64,000 nt of DNA from Deltaproteobacteria bacterium (GTDB taxonomy: Bacteria; Myxococcota; JADLHZ01). The notes under the pieces were generated by a model. The model worked only from the letters and a program-made list of their open reading frames with translations, ran no database searches and was not told where the DNA came from. The stretch is taken from positions 248,001 to 312,000 of the forward strand of contig JADLHZ010000044.1 in NCBI GenBank assembly GCA_020848545.1. Reading direction: 5' to 3'. The stretch's first letter is position 1. Every line of letters starts with the position of its first letter. Of the stretch, positions 16,531-25,322 are shown one piece after another. The translations under genes were made by a program, and so were the position numbers.

Positions 16531-18174
16531 TCAGCGAATCGCGAGCGTGTGCGCGCCGGACAGTGACGCGTTCACCGTGATCCACAGCGCGGTCGAAGAC
16601 GCGTCGACGCTCGCGAAGTAGCCGGAGCCGGCCGCGAGCGGAGCGCCGTCGAGCGTCACCTCCGTCGGCGCGCCTGCGGTCCAGTCGTGCACCACGATCA
16701 CGGGAGACTTCAGCGCGCCCGTCGCGACCGCGAGGGTGGCGCGCACGCGGTTCGCTGCCGCACGCAGCTCCCACGTGCCGTAGACGTGGTTCCAGCCGGC
16801 CGGCGCGTAGGTGACGCTGTCCGTCCGCGCGACGCCCCCTGGGCCGGCGGTGATCACGCTGCCCGGCGCCGTGAGCGTGGTCGCCTGCACGGTCTCGATC
16901 TGCGTGACCTGCTTGGCCACGACCGCGTCGCTGTGTTTGCCGAGCACGATCGCCACCGAGTAGCTCTGAAACGGCCAGCCGACCGCGCTGCTGTCATCGC
17001 CGTAGACCGGATAGCTCTGCTTGCCGACCGCGCCGTAGTTCGTGCCCCACGCGAGGCGCTTGCTGGCGAGGGTGAACGGCATCTCGTACTGGTTCAGCTG
17101 AAACGGCCAGTTCCAATCCTGCGGCATTTGGCACGGGGGCGCCACCGTGTCGGGATCGCAGGGGCCGGTCGCCGAGGTCTTGCCGCGCGCCGGGTAGAAC
17201 CAGTACCCGCCGGCGTCGTGCTGCTCGAAAGTCTGCGTCTGCACGAGGCCCATCTCGGCGTCCGGGGCGTCGATCCACTCCATGGCGTAGGGCACGGTGT
17301 TTGGCTGCGAGTAGTCCCATCCGCTGGCCAGTGAGACCGGCTTCTGCAACGACTTGAATTTGTTGCGATCGCCCCAGCCCACGCCGGAGACGTCGTTGCC
17401 ACCACCGCCGTCCCAGTCGACGTCGCCGTACGGTGAGCGGCTGTCAGCGACGAGCGCGTCTTTGGCGAGCTTCGACGTGTCGTAGGTGATCGTCCACACC
17501 GGGTGATCCTTTCCCGTCGCGAACAACCAACGCACCGTGAAGTCCACGTTGCGACCGTTGACGGGATAGCTCCACTTGTACTCGTGCAGCGCGTGGTGCG
17601 CGCCGGTGAAGATCGTCGCGGTGGTGCCAGCGTGGCGCGTCGACAGCTCGGCGCCGCCCGAGAAGTGATTGACGATGAAGCCAAAGCCATGGTGGCTCGG
17701 GTGCGAGCTCTCGACCGTGCGGACGGCGCCGATGTCGTAAGTGAAGCGCCGTGCGTAGCCGCCATAGGTGCCGCCGGCGTCGCGCCCCGTGTTTGGCACC
17801 ATCGCCGCGCTGCGCTCTCTGCAGGCGCCGTCGCTCCATGTGTACAGGTCTGTCGTGTAGCCGCTGACGTTCGTGTTCTTCGCGAGCACGAGCGCTTTGC
17901 ATCCGTTTGCGCCGGGCGTCATGGGGCCGCTCGCCCCGGTGGGCCGAGGCGCGGGGGTGTTCGCCGTGACGCCCGTCGCGCCCGTCGATCCGTTCGCGCC
18001 GCTCGATCCGGTGCTGCCGCTTGGCGTCGTCGGTCCCGTCGTGCCCGGCGGCATACCGTTTGGCGGCGCTGTGTTCAGCCGCTCCCTTGCGTTTGTTTCG
18101 CCCAGGCGAGCGTCGTCTCCACAGGCAGAGGCAGAGGCGAGCACCATCGTCGCGAGCAGCATGCGTGTAACCAT
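16531..18174 (-). CDS. Lipoprotein with collagen-like segment, unknown function
   Basis: The 547-residue product is taken from the ATG at 18174. It gives a lipoprotein signal (LLATMVLASASAC-GDD) with Cys as the likely lipidated residue. A Gly-x-Thr/Ser collagen-like stretch of about 30 residues (bases 17965-18052) follows as a surface stalk. The large mature domain is rich in Trp, Tyr and His (HHGFGFIVNHFSGG, YKWSYPVNGRNVDF, ALHEYKW) and beta-strands, suggesting a carbohydrate-binding or carbohydrate-active fold, but no family is recognised. The start codon is immediately preceded by a GGGCCC hairpin and has no Shine-Dalgarno sequence, so a start at 18162 or 18210 is possible. It is divergent from the amidohydrolase gene. 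Confidence 0.65.
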   Translation of the reverse strand: MVTRMLLATMVLASASACGDDARLGETNARERLNTAPPNGMPPGTTGPTTPSGSTGSSGANGSTGATGVTANTPAPRPTGASGPMTPGANGCKALVLAKNTNVSGYTTDLYTWSDGACRERSAAMVPNTGRDAGGTYGGYARRFTYDIGAVRTVESSHPSHHGFGFIVNHFSGGAELSTRHAGTTATIFTGAHHALHEYKWSYPVNGRNVDFTVRWLFATGKDHPVWTITYDTSKLAKDALVADSRSPYGDVDWDGGGGNDVSGVGWGDRNKFKSLQKPVSLASGWDYSQPNTVPYAMEWIDAPDAEMGLVQTQTFEQHDAGGYWFYPARGKTSATGPCDPDTVAPPCQMPQDWNWPFQLNQYEMPFTLASKRLAWGTNYGAVGKQSYPVYGDDSSAVGWPFQSYSVAIVLGKHSDAVVAKQVTQIETVQATTLTAPGSVITAGPGGVARTDSVTYAPAGWNHVYGTWELRAAANRVRATLAVATGALKSPVIVVHDWTAGAPTEVTLDGAPLAAGSGYFASVDASSTALWITVNASLSGAHTLAIR

Positions 18175-18482
18175 GGGCCCGAGGGTGGGCCCAAACGCGG
18201 TGTGGCGCATGCCCCAGCGGGGTGACTTTGCATCCACGGAGGCTGCCGCCGCGGTTGAAATCGCCGCAGCGGTAGGCGCGACGACAGATTCAGCGATGCA
18301 CGGAGTAAACGCCGTCGCCCATAGGCTGTGCGGCATGTCACCCGTCTTTGCCGCTGAACCGCCGAAGGCCGAGGCCATGGTCGGGTTCGCGGTCAGGGTC
18401 GCGTGCGCGGCCAGGGCGTGGGAGGCGGGTCGCAGCTCAGTCGTTGACCGGGCGCCGGATCTCGCGGCACTGTCGCCGTTCT
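18175..18482. other. 308-bp divergent intergenic region with a start-proximal hairpin
   Basis: No gene or RNA was recognised. The left end holds GGGCCC-GAGGGT-GGGCCC (18175-18192), a 6-bp stem directly abutting the ATG of the minus-strand lipoprotein. A TTGACC at 18444 could be a -35 box for the plus-strand amidohydrolase, but I see no matching -10. I looked for riboswitch-like conserved boxes and found none. Confidence 0.4.
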
Positions 18483-20486
18483 ATGCTCCTCGCCGCTCTC
18501 GTCCTCGCCGCGGCAGCACCGGCGCCTCCAGAACGCTACGATTACATCGTCAAAGACTTCGTCGCCGGCGCGCTCGAGCGCAGCGAAGCGGGCGGCAAAG
18601 TCGAGATCAGCTTCAGCTATCGCGACAACGGCCGCGGCCCGACGATGAAGGAGAGCTACGCGCTCGACAAGGACGGCACGACGAGCGCGTTTCGCTGCGA
18701 CGGCACGACCACCTTCGGCTCGAAGATCGAAGAGCGCTTCGAACGCGCGGCCGGCGCCGGCAAGTGGAAGACGTTGATCGACGAAGGCGAGGCGAAGACG
18801 CCTGGCTTCTACGTGCCGTTGACCAGCTCGCCCGAGCATATGGCGGTGCTCGCCCGCGCGCTGCTCTTGGCGCCGAAGCAGACGCTCGCGTTGCTCCCGG
18901 CGGGCCAAGCGACGATCGAAAAAGTGCGCACCGAGGAGCTCGGCCAAGACAAAGCGAAGAAGAAGGTGACGCTCTACGCGATCACCGGCCTCGATCTGAC
19001 GCCGGTCTACGTCTGGCTCGACGACGCGACGAAGGCGTTCTTCGCGGCCGTCGCGTCCGGCCCTTACGGGCTCATCAGGAGCGAGTACAAAGCCTACGCG
19101 AAGTTCCTCGGCATCTTGACCAAGCAAGCGGACGAGACCTTGCTCGTCGCGCTGCACAAGAAGACGCGTCACCGGATCGACGCGCCGCTCGCCATCACCA
19201 ACGTCGACGTCTTCGACGCCACGCGCGCGAAGATCGAGCGGCAGAAGACCGTCTACATGTTCCGCGGCGCCATCGGCGCGATCGTGCCGGCGAGCGAACC
19301 GCTGGCCAAGGACGCTTACGTCGTCGACGGCACCGGCAAGACGCTGATGCCGGCGCTCATCGACGTACACGGTCATGAAGGCGAGTGGACAGCGCCCTTT
19401 CACATCGCCGGCGGCGTCACCACGGTGCGCGACATCGGCAACGACAACGAAGAGTTCTTGGCGCTGATGCGGCGCGTGGACGACGGCACCTACCTCGGCC
19501 CGCGCTACTTGGGGCGCGCCGGCTTCCTCGAAGGAGAGAGCGAGCATGCGTCTCGCGGCAGCGGCCTCGCGGGGTCGCTCGACGAGGCCAAGCGCTGGGT
19601 CGATTGGTACGCGCAGCACGGCTACCGCCAGCTCAAGATCTACAACTCGTTCAAGCCGGAGTGGGTGCCGGCGACGGTCGCGTATGCCCACGAGCGCGGC
19701 CTGCGCGTGAGCGGCCACGTGCCAGCGTTCACGACCGCGACGCAGATGGTGCGCGCCGGCTTCGACGAGCTCCAGCACATCAACCAAATCTTCCTGAACT
19801 TCTTCGTCGGCCCGAAGGACGATACGCGCACCTTGCTCCGCTTCGAGCTCGTCGGGGACAAAGGTTACACGCTCGATCTCGCGAGCAAGGAAGTGCAGCA
19901 GTTCGTCGCGCTCCTCCGCGATCGACGTGTGGCCGTGGACCCGACGCTCGGCGCCTTCGAGAGCATGTACCGCCAGGCGATGGGCGAGCCGTCGCCCACC
20001 TACGGCATGATCGCCGATCACTTTCCGGCGCTCTTGCAGCGCTCACTGCGCCAGGCCGACATGGAGGCGACGCCGCAGAAGCGCGAGATCTACCGCAAGT
20101 CGTACCGGCGCATGCTCGACATGGTCGCGAAGATGGAAAAATCCGGCGTCGCGATCCTGCCGGGCACCGACGGCTTCGCCGGCTTCTTGCTCCACCGCGA
20201 GCTCGAGCTCTACGTCGAAGCGGGCATCGCGCCGGCGCGCGTGCTGCAGATCGCGACGCGCGAGACCGCGCGCGAGCTCGGCTTCGATCGCCTGGGCACG
20301 ATCACCCCGGGCTTCTGCTCCGACACGATCTTGGTCGAGGGCGATCCGACGCAGGACATCTCGGCGGTGCGCAAGATCGCGATGGTGACGCGCGGCGAAG
20401 ATATTTATTATCCCGCCGAGATCTACGCGGCGCTCGGCGTGAAGCCGTTCGTCCCGCCGATCGCGATCGCGCCACCGAAGCCCTGA
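18483..20486 (+). CDS. Secreted amidohydrolase-family metallohydrolase
   Basis: The 667-residue protein starts at the ATG at 18483, giving a short signal peptide (MLLAALVLAAAAPAPP). An N-terminal domain of about 220 residues has no recognised family. The amidohydrolase superfamily barrel follows with a full metal site: HxH (His296 and His298 in DVHGHEG), carbamylatable Lys385 (QLKIYNS), His412 (SGHVPAF), His432 (ELQHINQ) and Asp563 (PGTDGF). Close relatives annotated as imidazolonepropionase-like or prolidase-like hydrolyse cyclic amides or dipeptides; the substrate cannot be read here. It likely acts outside the cytoplasm. The gene converges on the pseudouridine synthase gene with a 35-bp gap. 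Confidence 0.88.
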   Translation: MLLAALVLAAAAPAPPERYDYIVKDFVAGALERSEAGGKVEISFSYRDNGRGPTMKESYALDKDGTTSAFRCDGTTTFGSKIEERFERAAGAGKWKTLIDEGEAKTPGFYVPLTSSPEHMAVLARALLLAPKQTLALLPAGQATIEKVRTEELGQDKAKKKVTLYAITGLDLTPVYVWLDDATKAFFAAVASGPYGLIRSEYKAYAKFLGILTKQADETLLVALHKKTRHRIDAPLAITNVDVFDATRAKIERQKTVYMFRGAIGAIVPASEPLAKDAYVVDGTGKTLMPALIDVHGHEGEWTAPFHIAGGVTTVRDIGNDNEEFLALMRRVDDGTYLGPRYLGRAGFLEGESEHASRGSGLAGSLDEAKRWVDWYAQHGYRQLKIYNSFKPEWVPATVAYAHERGLRVSGHVPAFTTATQMVRAGFDELQHINQIFLNFFVGPKDDTRTLLRFELVGDKGYTLDLASKEVQQFVALLRDRRVAVDPTLGAFESMYRQAMGEPSPTYGMIADHFPALLQRSLRQADMEATPQKREIYRKSYRRMLDMVAKMEKSGVAILPGTDGFAGFLLHRELELYVEAGIAPARVLQIATRETARELGFDRLGTITPGFCSDTILVEGDPTQDISAVRKIAMVTRGEDIYYPAEIYAALGVKPFVPPIAIAPPKP

Positions 20487-20521
20487 AATACCTTTGTATC
20501 GCCACCGGCGGAATCAACGAT

Positions 20522-21481
20522 TTAGTTTCGCAGGACAGTCTCCGCAAGCGTCCGTCTGAGCTCGCGCAGATCGTCCGGAACCTCCGCCACAAACGTCGTC
20601 TCACGCCCGTTCGGTAACACGAGCGTGAGCCGATGCGCGTGCAGCGCTTGTCGCGAAAACGCCGCGATCACGTCGCGGACGCGCGCGTCCTTCACTTTCT
20701 TGAGTGCCTTGTCGGCGCCGTAGATCGTGTCGCCGACCAGCGGATGGCCGGCGTCGCTCGCATGCACGCGGATCTGGTGCGTGCGCCCGGTGAGCAGGGT
20801 GACCTCGAGCTCGCTGACGATGCCTTGCAGCAGCGCGCGCCGAACGTACTTCGTATGCGCTGCCTTGCCGCTCTTGCTCTTTGTCGAGAAGCGCTTGCGA
20901 TCGACTGGATGGCGGCCGATCGTCCCGGTCCACTCGCCGCGCTCAGGCACGACGCCTAGCGCCCAGGCGAGGTAGATCTTCTCCACGCGCCGCTCGGCGA
21001 ACGCCGCGGCCAAGTGCTGATGCGCGCGATCGTGCTTGGCGATGATGACGAGGCCGCTCGTGTTCTTGTCGAGGCGATGGACGATCCCCGGGCGCAGCTC
21101 GCCACCGATGCCCGAGAGGTCGCGCACGCGGTGGAGCAGGGCGTTCACCAAGGTGCCCGAGCGCTGCGTGTCCGACGGATGCACGGTGAGGCCCGGCGGC
21201 TTGTCGATCACGCAGACGTCTGCGTCTTCGTAGACCACGGTGAGCGGGATGTCCTCGGACTCGACGCGTACCGGCACCGGCGCTGGCACCACGACTTGCA
21301 CCGTCTCGCCGCCGTGCAGCACGCTGCTCGCTTTGGCGGCGGCGCCCGCGATCGTCACGTGGCCTTCGGCGATGAGCTGCTGAATGCGGCTGCGCGAAAG
21401 ATCCGTCGTTGCCGCGAGGAACTTGTCTAGGCGGGCGCCGCGCGCGCTCTCCGGCACGCGGACGATGAGCGGGGTCACCAA
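20522..21481 (-). CDS. RluA-family 23S rRNA pseudouridine synthase (RluC/RluD-type)
   Basis: The 319-residue protein has an N-terminal S4 RNA-binding domain (about 14-60, LDKFLAATTDLSRSRIQQLI) and the RluA-type catalytic domain. The catalytic Asp138 is in RPGIVHRLDKNTSGL, and further family motifs are GRTHQIRVHASDAGHP and QALHAHRL. It should isomerise uridines in 23S rRNA; RluD rather than RluC is likely but not proven. TTG at 21481 or GTG at 21478 is the start. Either overlaps the stop of the preceding small gene by a few bases, so translation is coupled. The two genes probably share the promoter proposed at 21769-21798. Confidence 0.92.
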   Translation of the reverse strand: MVTPLIVRVPESARGARLDKFLAATTDLSRSRIQQLIAEGHVTIAGAAAKASSVLHGGETVQVVVPAPVPVRVESEDIPLTVVYEDADVCVIDKPPGLTVHPSDTQRSGTLVNALLHRVRDLSGIGGELRPGIVHRLDKNTSGLVIIAKHDRAHQHLAAAFAERRVEKIYLAWALGVVPERGEWTGTIGRHPVDRKRFSTKSKSGKAAHTKYVRRALLQGIVSELEVTLLTGRTHQIRVHASDAGHPLVGDTIYGADKALKKVKDARVRDVIAAFSRQALHAHRLTLVLPNGRETTFVAEVPDDLRELRRTLAETVLRN

Positions 21482-21741
21482 ATCTTCGACTTGATGTGCC
21501 CCTTGGCTTTCACGAGCACGTCGACGATCGCCCGATCGTAGAAGTTCGTGCGGTCGAAGAGATCAGGCGCGACGCGGCTCTTGTAGAGCTCGCGGCCTTC
21601 CTCGATCTCGTCTTTGATCTTGTCGAAGAGCGTATCGTTGATGATGCCCTCGACGATCTTCTGCTCGTTATACAATGAGACGTCGGAGGCGATGGCTCGC
21701 GCCAAACGATTCGCTGCCTCAGGGGTGTCGATCAACGCCAC
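21475..21741 (-). CDS. Small conserved-looking helical protein, unknown function
   Basis: The 88-residue, mostly helical, charged protein has no signal peptide or membrane span. The GTG start has a good GGAGGTG site 6 bases upstream. The stop overlaps the start of the pseudouridine synthase gene, so the two are translationally coupled. Sequence features are an acidic helix (DKIKDEIEEGRELYKSR) and a C-terminal basic helix (KAKGHIKSKIW). No family is recognised; context suggests a role linked to ribosome or RNA biology, which is only a guess. Confidence 0.75.
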   Translation of the reverse strand: MALIDTPEAANRLARAIASDVSLYNEQKIVEGIINDTLFDKIKDEIEEGRELYKSRVAPDLFDRTNFYDRAIVDVLVKAKGHIKSKIW

Positions 21742-21768
21742 AGACGCGCACCTCCAAACCTCAAAGCC

Positions 21769-21798
21769 TAGTTAAGAAGCGATTCGGGTCGAGGTCAA
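21769..21798 (-). promoter_or_regulatory. Candidate sigma-70 promoter for the small protein/pseudouridine synthase pair
   Basis: On the minus strand TTGACC (21798-21793) is followed after 18 bases by TAACTA (21774-21769), about 28 bp before the GTG start. The -35 box is good and the -10 box is poor. It lies in an AT-richer gap downstream of the cytochrome gene. Confidence 0.3.
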
Positions 21799-21820
21799 GA
21801 AAGTCTCCGTCGATCTCTCT

Positions 21821-22840
21821 CTAGCGCGGGTCCTTCTCTGGATCCTCGCTCGCCGGCCGGTGCGACGCGCCCACGTAGTGCACCGCCGGCGGCAGCGTCT
21901 TCAGGTAGCGATACACGCTGCGCATGTCGGCGTCGCTCATCTCGCGAAACGCTTCCCACGGCATCTTCGAGCTCTTGTACACGCGCCCCGCCTGGAAGCG
22001 CTTCACGAAGCTCTCTTCATCCCACTTGGCGATGTGGCCGGTCTTCGGATCCGGCGTCAAATTCGGGATGCGGTAGACCATGTTCTCGTCGTCCTTGTCC
22101 GGCTCGGCCTGGGTGTTGCCGGAGAACTCGGCGCCCGAGACCTTCATCGACATCATGTCGAAGGGCGAGTGGCAGCCGATGCAAGCGGCGGGTCCGCGTG
22201 CGAGGTAGGCGCCGCGCTCGATCGACGGCTCGGCCGCGGGCGGCGCGTACTTCAGGCCTTCGAAGAACGGCTTGCGAAAATCGGGGCCGGCGAGCGACGC
22301 CATCCACTTGCCCAAGAAGCCTACGTCGTGCGGCTTGTTCTGCTGCTTCACCGGCGCCGTCGAGCGCAGGTAGGAGACGACCGCGAGCAGATCTTCGTCG
22401 GCCAGCGCCGGCGCGCTGAACACCATGAAGGTGAGCGCCTTGCCGTCCTTGCCGATGCCCCACTTGATGGCGCGCGCGAGCTCGCCGTCGGTCCAGGCGC
22501 CGATCCCGGTCTCGTTGTCCGGCGTGATATTGCGCGAGTAGAGCGTGCCGACAGGGCCCATCTTCCACTCGAAGCCGCCGGGCATCGCCGGCCGATCGCC
22601 CGGCTTTCGGTTCATCGTCGCTTCGAGTGGCGCGTGGCAGATCGAGCAATGCGCAAGCGCGTGAGCGACGTACTCGCCGCGCTTGATGACCTCGGGATCG
22701 GTGCTGGCTTGGATCGCGGGCTTCTCGATGGCGCTGTAGTCTTTTTGCCAGGTCGCCGAGATGTAAGCGACGTAGCCGGCGACGACGAGCAGGCAGAAGA
22801 GGATGAACGCCGCGATCGCGAGCAGGAATTTTTTCAACAT
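21821..22840 (-). CDS. Membrane-anchored diheme cytochrome c
   Basis: The 339-residue protein has an N-terminal uncleaved anchor (about residues 4-28) and two class I cytochrome c domains. Their haem sites are CSICH (65-69) and CIGCH (220-224), and Met-containing segments downstream may supply axial ligands. It should be periplasmic and transfer electrons, in the manner of the cytochrome subunits of periplasmic dehydrogenases or cytochrome c-type electron donors. No oxidase or dehydrogenase gene is adjacent, so its partner is unknown. It is transcribed in the same direction as the J-domain gene upstream, but a hairpin in the 72-bp gap may separate them. Confidence 0.9.
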   Translation of the reverse strand: MLKKFLLAIAAFILFCLLVVAGYVAYISATWQKDYSAIEKPAIQASTDPEVIKRGEYVAHALAHCSICHAPLEATMNRKPGDRPAMPGGFEWKMGPVGTLYSRNITPDNETGIGAWTDGELARAIKWGIGKDGKALTFMVFSAPALADEDLLAVVSYLRSTAPVKQQNKPHDVGFLGKWMASLAGPDFRKPFFEGLKYAPPAAEPSIERGAYLARGPAACIGCHSPFDMMSMKVSGAEFSGNTQAEPDKDDENMVYRIPNLTPDPKTGHIAKWDEESFVKRFQAGRVYKSSKMPWEAFREMSDADMRSVYRYLKTLPPAVHYVGASHRPASEDPEKDPR

Positions 22841-22865
22841 GCGGCGCGCGTCGAAACATTAATGC

Positions 22866-22885
22866 TGGCCCGTGGTCAAGGGCCA
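22866..22885 (-). terminator. Hairpin TGGCCC-N8-GGGCCA
   Basis: A perfect 6-bp GC-rich stem with an 8-base loop lies between the J-domain gene stop and the cytochrome start, both on the minus strand. No T-run follows, so intrinsic termination is doubtful; it may be an attenuating or RNA-stabilising hairpin. Confidence 0.3.
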
Positions 22886-22912
22886 TCCGCGTGCGAGCCT
22901 GAGTCCGTTTGC

Positions 22913-23725
22913 CTAGATCGTCTTCGCCTGCACGAAGCGATCGTAGATCTGCAGGTAGCTCTCGCACACCCGATCTTGCGGCAAGGAGAGGAAGCGCGCG
23001 TACTGCGAGACGAAGCCGCGCACGTACACGCGCGCCGGCAGCTTGTCGTATTGGTTCGCTTCGATCGCGCGAAGGTGCGTCATCGAGATCTTCGTACGCT
23101 GCGCGATCTGCTCGAGTGAGATGCCCTTGCTCTCGCGCAGGCGCATCAAGACGCCGCCGGAGAACTCCATGTTCGCGTCGAGCGCTTGCGGGCCGCTGAC
23201 GACCATCGATGGCGCTTCTGGCGTGGGCGGCGCGGCTTCGATGCTCGGTTCGGCCGCGGGCGGGGGCGCAGGCGGCGCGGCTTCGACCACCGGCTCCGGC
23301 GGCTTCGCCTCGATGGGTTTTGGCTCTGGTTTCGACTCCGGTCTCGTTTCCGGCGCCTTCGTCTCGACCGGCTCGCGCTCGACGATGCGCGCGTCGACGA
23401 TCGGCGTCGTTGTCGAGGTGACGCTCGTCGCATGGGCCATGGCGACGGCGCTCGACGAAGATTCACGTCGCTCGCGCTTGACCCCGATGCTGTCGTCGTA
23501 GCGCTCGCGCAGCCGCTCGTCGGACAGCGTTTGGTAGGCCTCCTCGAGCATGTTGCGCATCGACGCCGCTTCGTCGCCGCCAAAGAGCATGAACGTCGCC
23601 GAAGACGACTCCTCGAACACGCTCTTCAGACGCTCATACGCCGCTTCGATCTCCTCGCGCGTCGCGTCGGGGGTGATCTCTAGGAGCTTGTAGTAGTCCT
23701 GCTCGTGGTAGCTGCCCATGCTCAT
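22913..23725 (-). CDS. J-domain-like/HTH (RodZ-type) fusion protein
   Basis: The 270-residue protein has an N-terminal J-domain-like helical bundle (about 9-77, DYYKLLEITPDATREEIEAAY, then AYQTLSDERLRERYD). The HPD motif needed to stimulate DnaK is absent (TPD in its place). A Pro/Glu/Ala-rich linker (about 110-185) leads to a C-terminal RodZ-like HTH (about 195-260, LRESKGISLEQIAQRTKIS and YVRGFVSQYARFL). No membrane span is present, so it is not RodZ itself. It probably acts as a cytoplasmic DNA- or protein-binding adaptor. The start overlaps the stop of the MinD/FlhG-like gene (ATGA), so the two are coupled. Confidence 0.85.
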   Translation of the reverse strand: MSMGSYHEQDYYKLLEITPDATREEIEAAYERLKSVFEESSSATFMLFGGDEAASMRNMLEEAYQTLSDERLRERYDDSIGVKRERRESSSSAVAMAHATSVTSTTTPIVDARIVEREPVETKAPETRPESKPEPKPIEAKPPEPVVEAAPPAPPPAAEPSIEAAPPTPEAPSMVVSGPQALDANMEFSGGVLMRLRESKGISLEQIAQRTKISMTHLRAIEANQYDKLPARVYVRGFVSQYARFLSLPQDRVCESYLQIYDRFVQAKTI

Positions 23726-24723
23726 GGTGCTTCAGCCTCCATCGCAGCGAGCGAAGTCACGGCGCGCGGGCGCGTGGTCTTGCTCTGCGTGACCCGCTCG
23801 GCGATCTGGCGCAGCGCGCGCGCGACGTCGGAGTCGGGGAAGGCCTTCAGCACGGCTTGGCGCTTGCGCACCGCCTGCCAGACCGCGTTGTCGTAGGGCA
23901 GGCCTCCAAAGAGCTCGATGTCGACGCCGAAGTACTTCGAGCACGCCGAGCGCACGTTCTTCGCCGTCGTCTCGTCTTCTGGCCCGCGCATCTGGTTCAC
24001 GACGATCTTGAAGCCGAAGCTCTGCAGATCCTGCGCGAGGTCTTTGCCGCGTCCCGGCGCCTCCCGCACGATGTGCGCGATGAGATCGGCGGGCGTGCGC
24101 ACGACGAAGCGATCTTTATCGGCCATGATCCGATCGACCACCTTCGAGATGCCGTAGGCGTGCTCCAAGTTCTTCAGGCGGCGAAAGAACGCGGCCTTCA
24201 CGAAGCGGTACGCGTTCTCGATGCTCGTCGGCTCGGGCAGGATCGAGACGATGCCGAAGTCGGCGATCAAGAAGAAGTCGAGGGTGTTGTAGGAGGTGCC
24301 GGCGCCGAGATCGATGATCACGTAGTCGGCGTCGAAGCGCGCGATCTCTTTGAGGAGGCGCAGCTTCTGCGAGTAGCGGGGGTTCGCCGCGGTGACTTCG
24401 TCCAACGCGCCCGAGACGAGCGAGACGTTCTTGTGCGGCGTCATTGTCAACAACTCGTCGAGCGAGGTGCGCTTCTTCTCCATGAACTCGCTGAGCGTCA
24501 CCTTCGGCGGCTCGACGCCGAGGCAGGTGTGCAGGTTGGCGCCGCCGAGATCGGCATCGAAGAGCACGACCTTGTGGCCGCGCTCGGCGAGGGCGAGGCC
24601 GAGGTTGGCGGAGAGCATGCTCTTGCCGATGCCGCCCTTGCCACCGCCGACCGCGATGATCTCGCTGCCGCCCGCGGGGCGCTGCACGATGATCGGGCCG
24701 TCTTTGTCCATGTCCTTGCTCAT
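23722..24723 (-). CDS. MinD/FlhG-type P-loop ATPase
   Basis: The 333-residue protein starts at the ATG at 24723. It contains the deviant Walker A GGGKGGIGKSMLSANLG, switch I region DADLGGANLHT, and Walker B-like DYVIIDLGAGTS. These define the ParA/MinD/FlhG ATPases that dimerise on ATP and position cell structures such as flagella, division machinery or other polar machines. The LGGANLH segment and overall length fit the FlhG (YlxH) branch better than MinD. The C-terminus lacks an obvious membrane-targeting helix. No flagellar genes are nearby; the downstream partner is the J-domain/HTH protein, coupled by a 4-base overlap. An HNH nuclease gene lies 17 bp upstream. Confidence 0.88.
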   Translation of the reverse strand: MSKDMDKDGPIIVQRPAGGSEIIAVGGGKGGIGKSMLSANLGLALAERGHKVVLFDADLGGANLHTCLGVEPPKVTLSEFMEKKRTSLDELLTMTPHKNVSLVSGALDEVTAANPRYSQKLRLLKEIARFDADYVIIDLGAGTSYNTLDFFLIADFGIVSILPEPTSIENAYRFVKAAFFRRLKNLEHAYGISKVVDRIMADKDRFVVRTPADLIAHIVREAPGRGKDLAQDLQSFGFKIVVNQMRGPEDETTAKNVRSACSKYFGVDIELFGGLPYDNAVWQAVRKRQAVLKAFPDSDVARALRQIAERVTQSKTTRPRAVTSLAAMEAEAP

Positions 24724-24740
24724 CGCTACTTCTGTCGCTC

Positions 24741-25322
24741 TTAATCGCTGTTGTGTGGCTGCGCTTGCTCCAAGATCCCGAGGTACGGTTGCCAGTCCGA
24801 GTGGCGCGCGGTGCCGAGCGGATGCCGCACGAGCGCGCTCCACCGCGGCCGCGCCGGGTGGCGGAGCAGCTTCATACCCGCTTCATCGGGCGTGCGTCGA
24901 CCTTTCTTCAGGTTGCACGGCACGCAGCTGCAGACGACGTTCTCCCAAGTCGTGGCGCCGCCGCGGCTGCGTGGCAACACGTGATCGAGATTGAGATCGC
25001 TCGTGCGCGGTTGCCTCTGGCAGTACTGGCAGGTGTAGTTGTCGCGCGCGAAGACGTTCGTCCGCGAGAAGCGCACTTGGCCGATCGGCATGCGGTCGTA
25101 GTTCTGCAGCAAGATGACGCGCGGCGCCCGGAACGCGCGGCTCACGCTCTTGATCGCATCCTTGCCCGGCTCGAGGCGGGCCCACTCGCCGAAGTCGAAG
25201 ACGCGAAAGTCTCCGTCGAGCGCTTTCGCCAGATCCATGTAGAGCATGGTGAACGCACGGCGGACATTGGTGACGTTGACCGGCTGATAGTTACGATTGA
25301 GCACAAGGACCTGCTCGTTCAT
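24741..25322 (-). CDS. HNH endonuclease-family protein
   Basis: The 193-residue protein has a characteristic N-terminal segment (VLVLNRNYQPVNVTNVRRA) and an HNH domain. The zinc pairs are C98-x2-C101 (CQYC) and C133-x2-C136 (CVPC), with the catalytic Asp113-His114 in LDHVLPRSRGG and Asn128 in WENVV. This type is widespread as a stand-alone chromosomal HNH protein of unknown physiological role; it is not obviously part of a restriction system. The C-terminal tail after about 145 is less conserved. The start is ATG at 25322 (a GTG sits one codon upstream). It leads the minus-strand operon with the ATPase and J-domain genes. Confidence 0.9.
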   Translation of the reverse strand: MNEQVLVLNRNYQPVNVTNVRRAFTMLYMDLAKALDGDFRVFDFGEWARLEPGKDAIKSVSRAFRAPRVILLQNYDRMPIGQVRFSRTNVFARDNYTCQYCQRQPRTSDLNLDHVLPRSRGGATTWENVVCSCVPCNLKKGRRTPDEAGMKLLRHPARPRWSALVRHPLGTARHSDWQPYLGILEQAQPHNSD

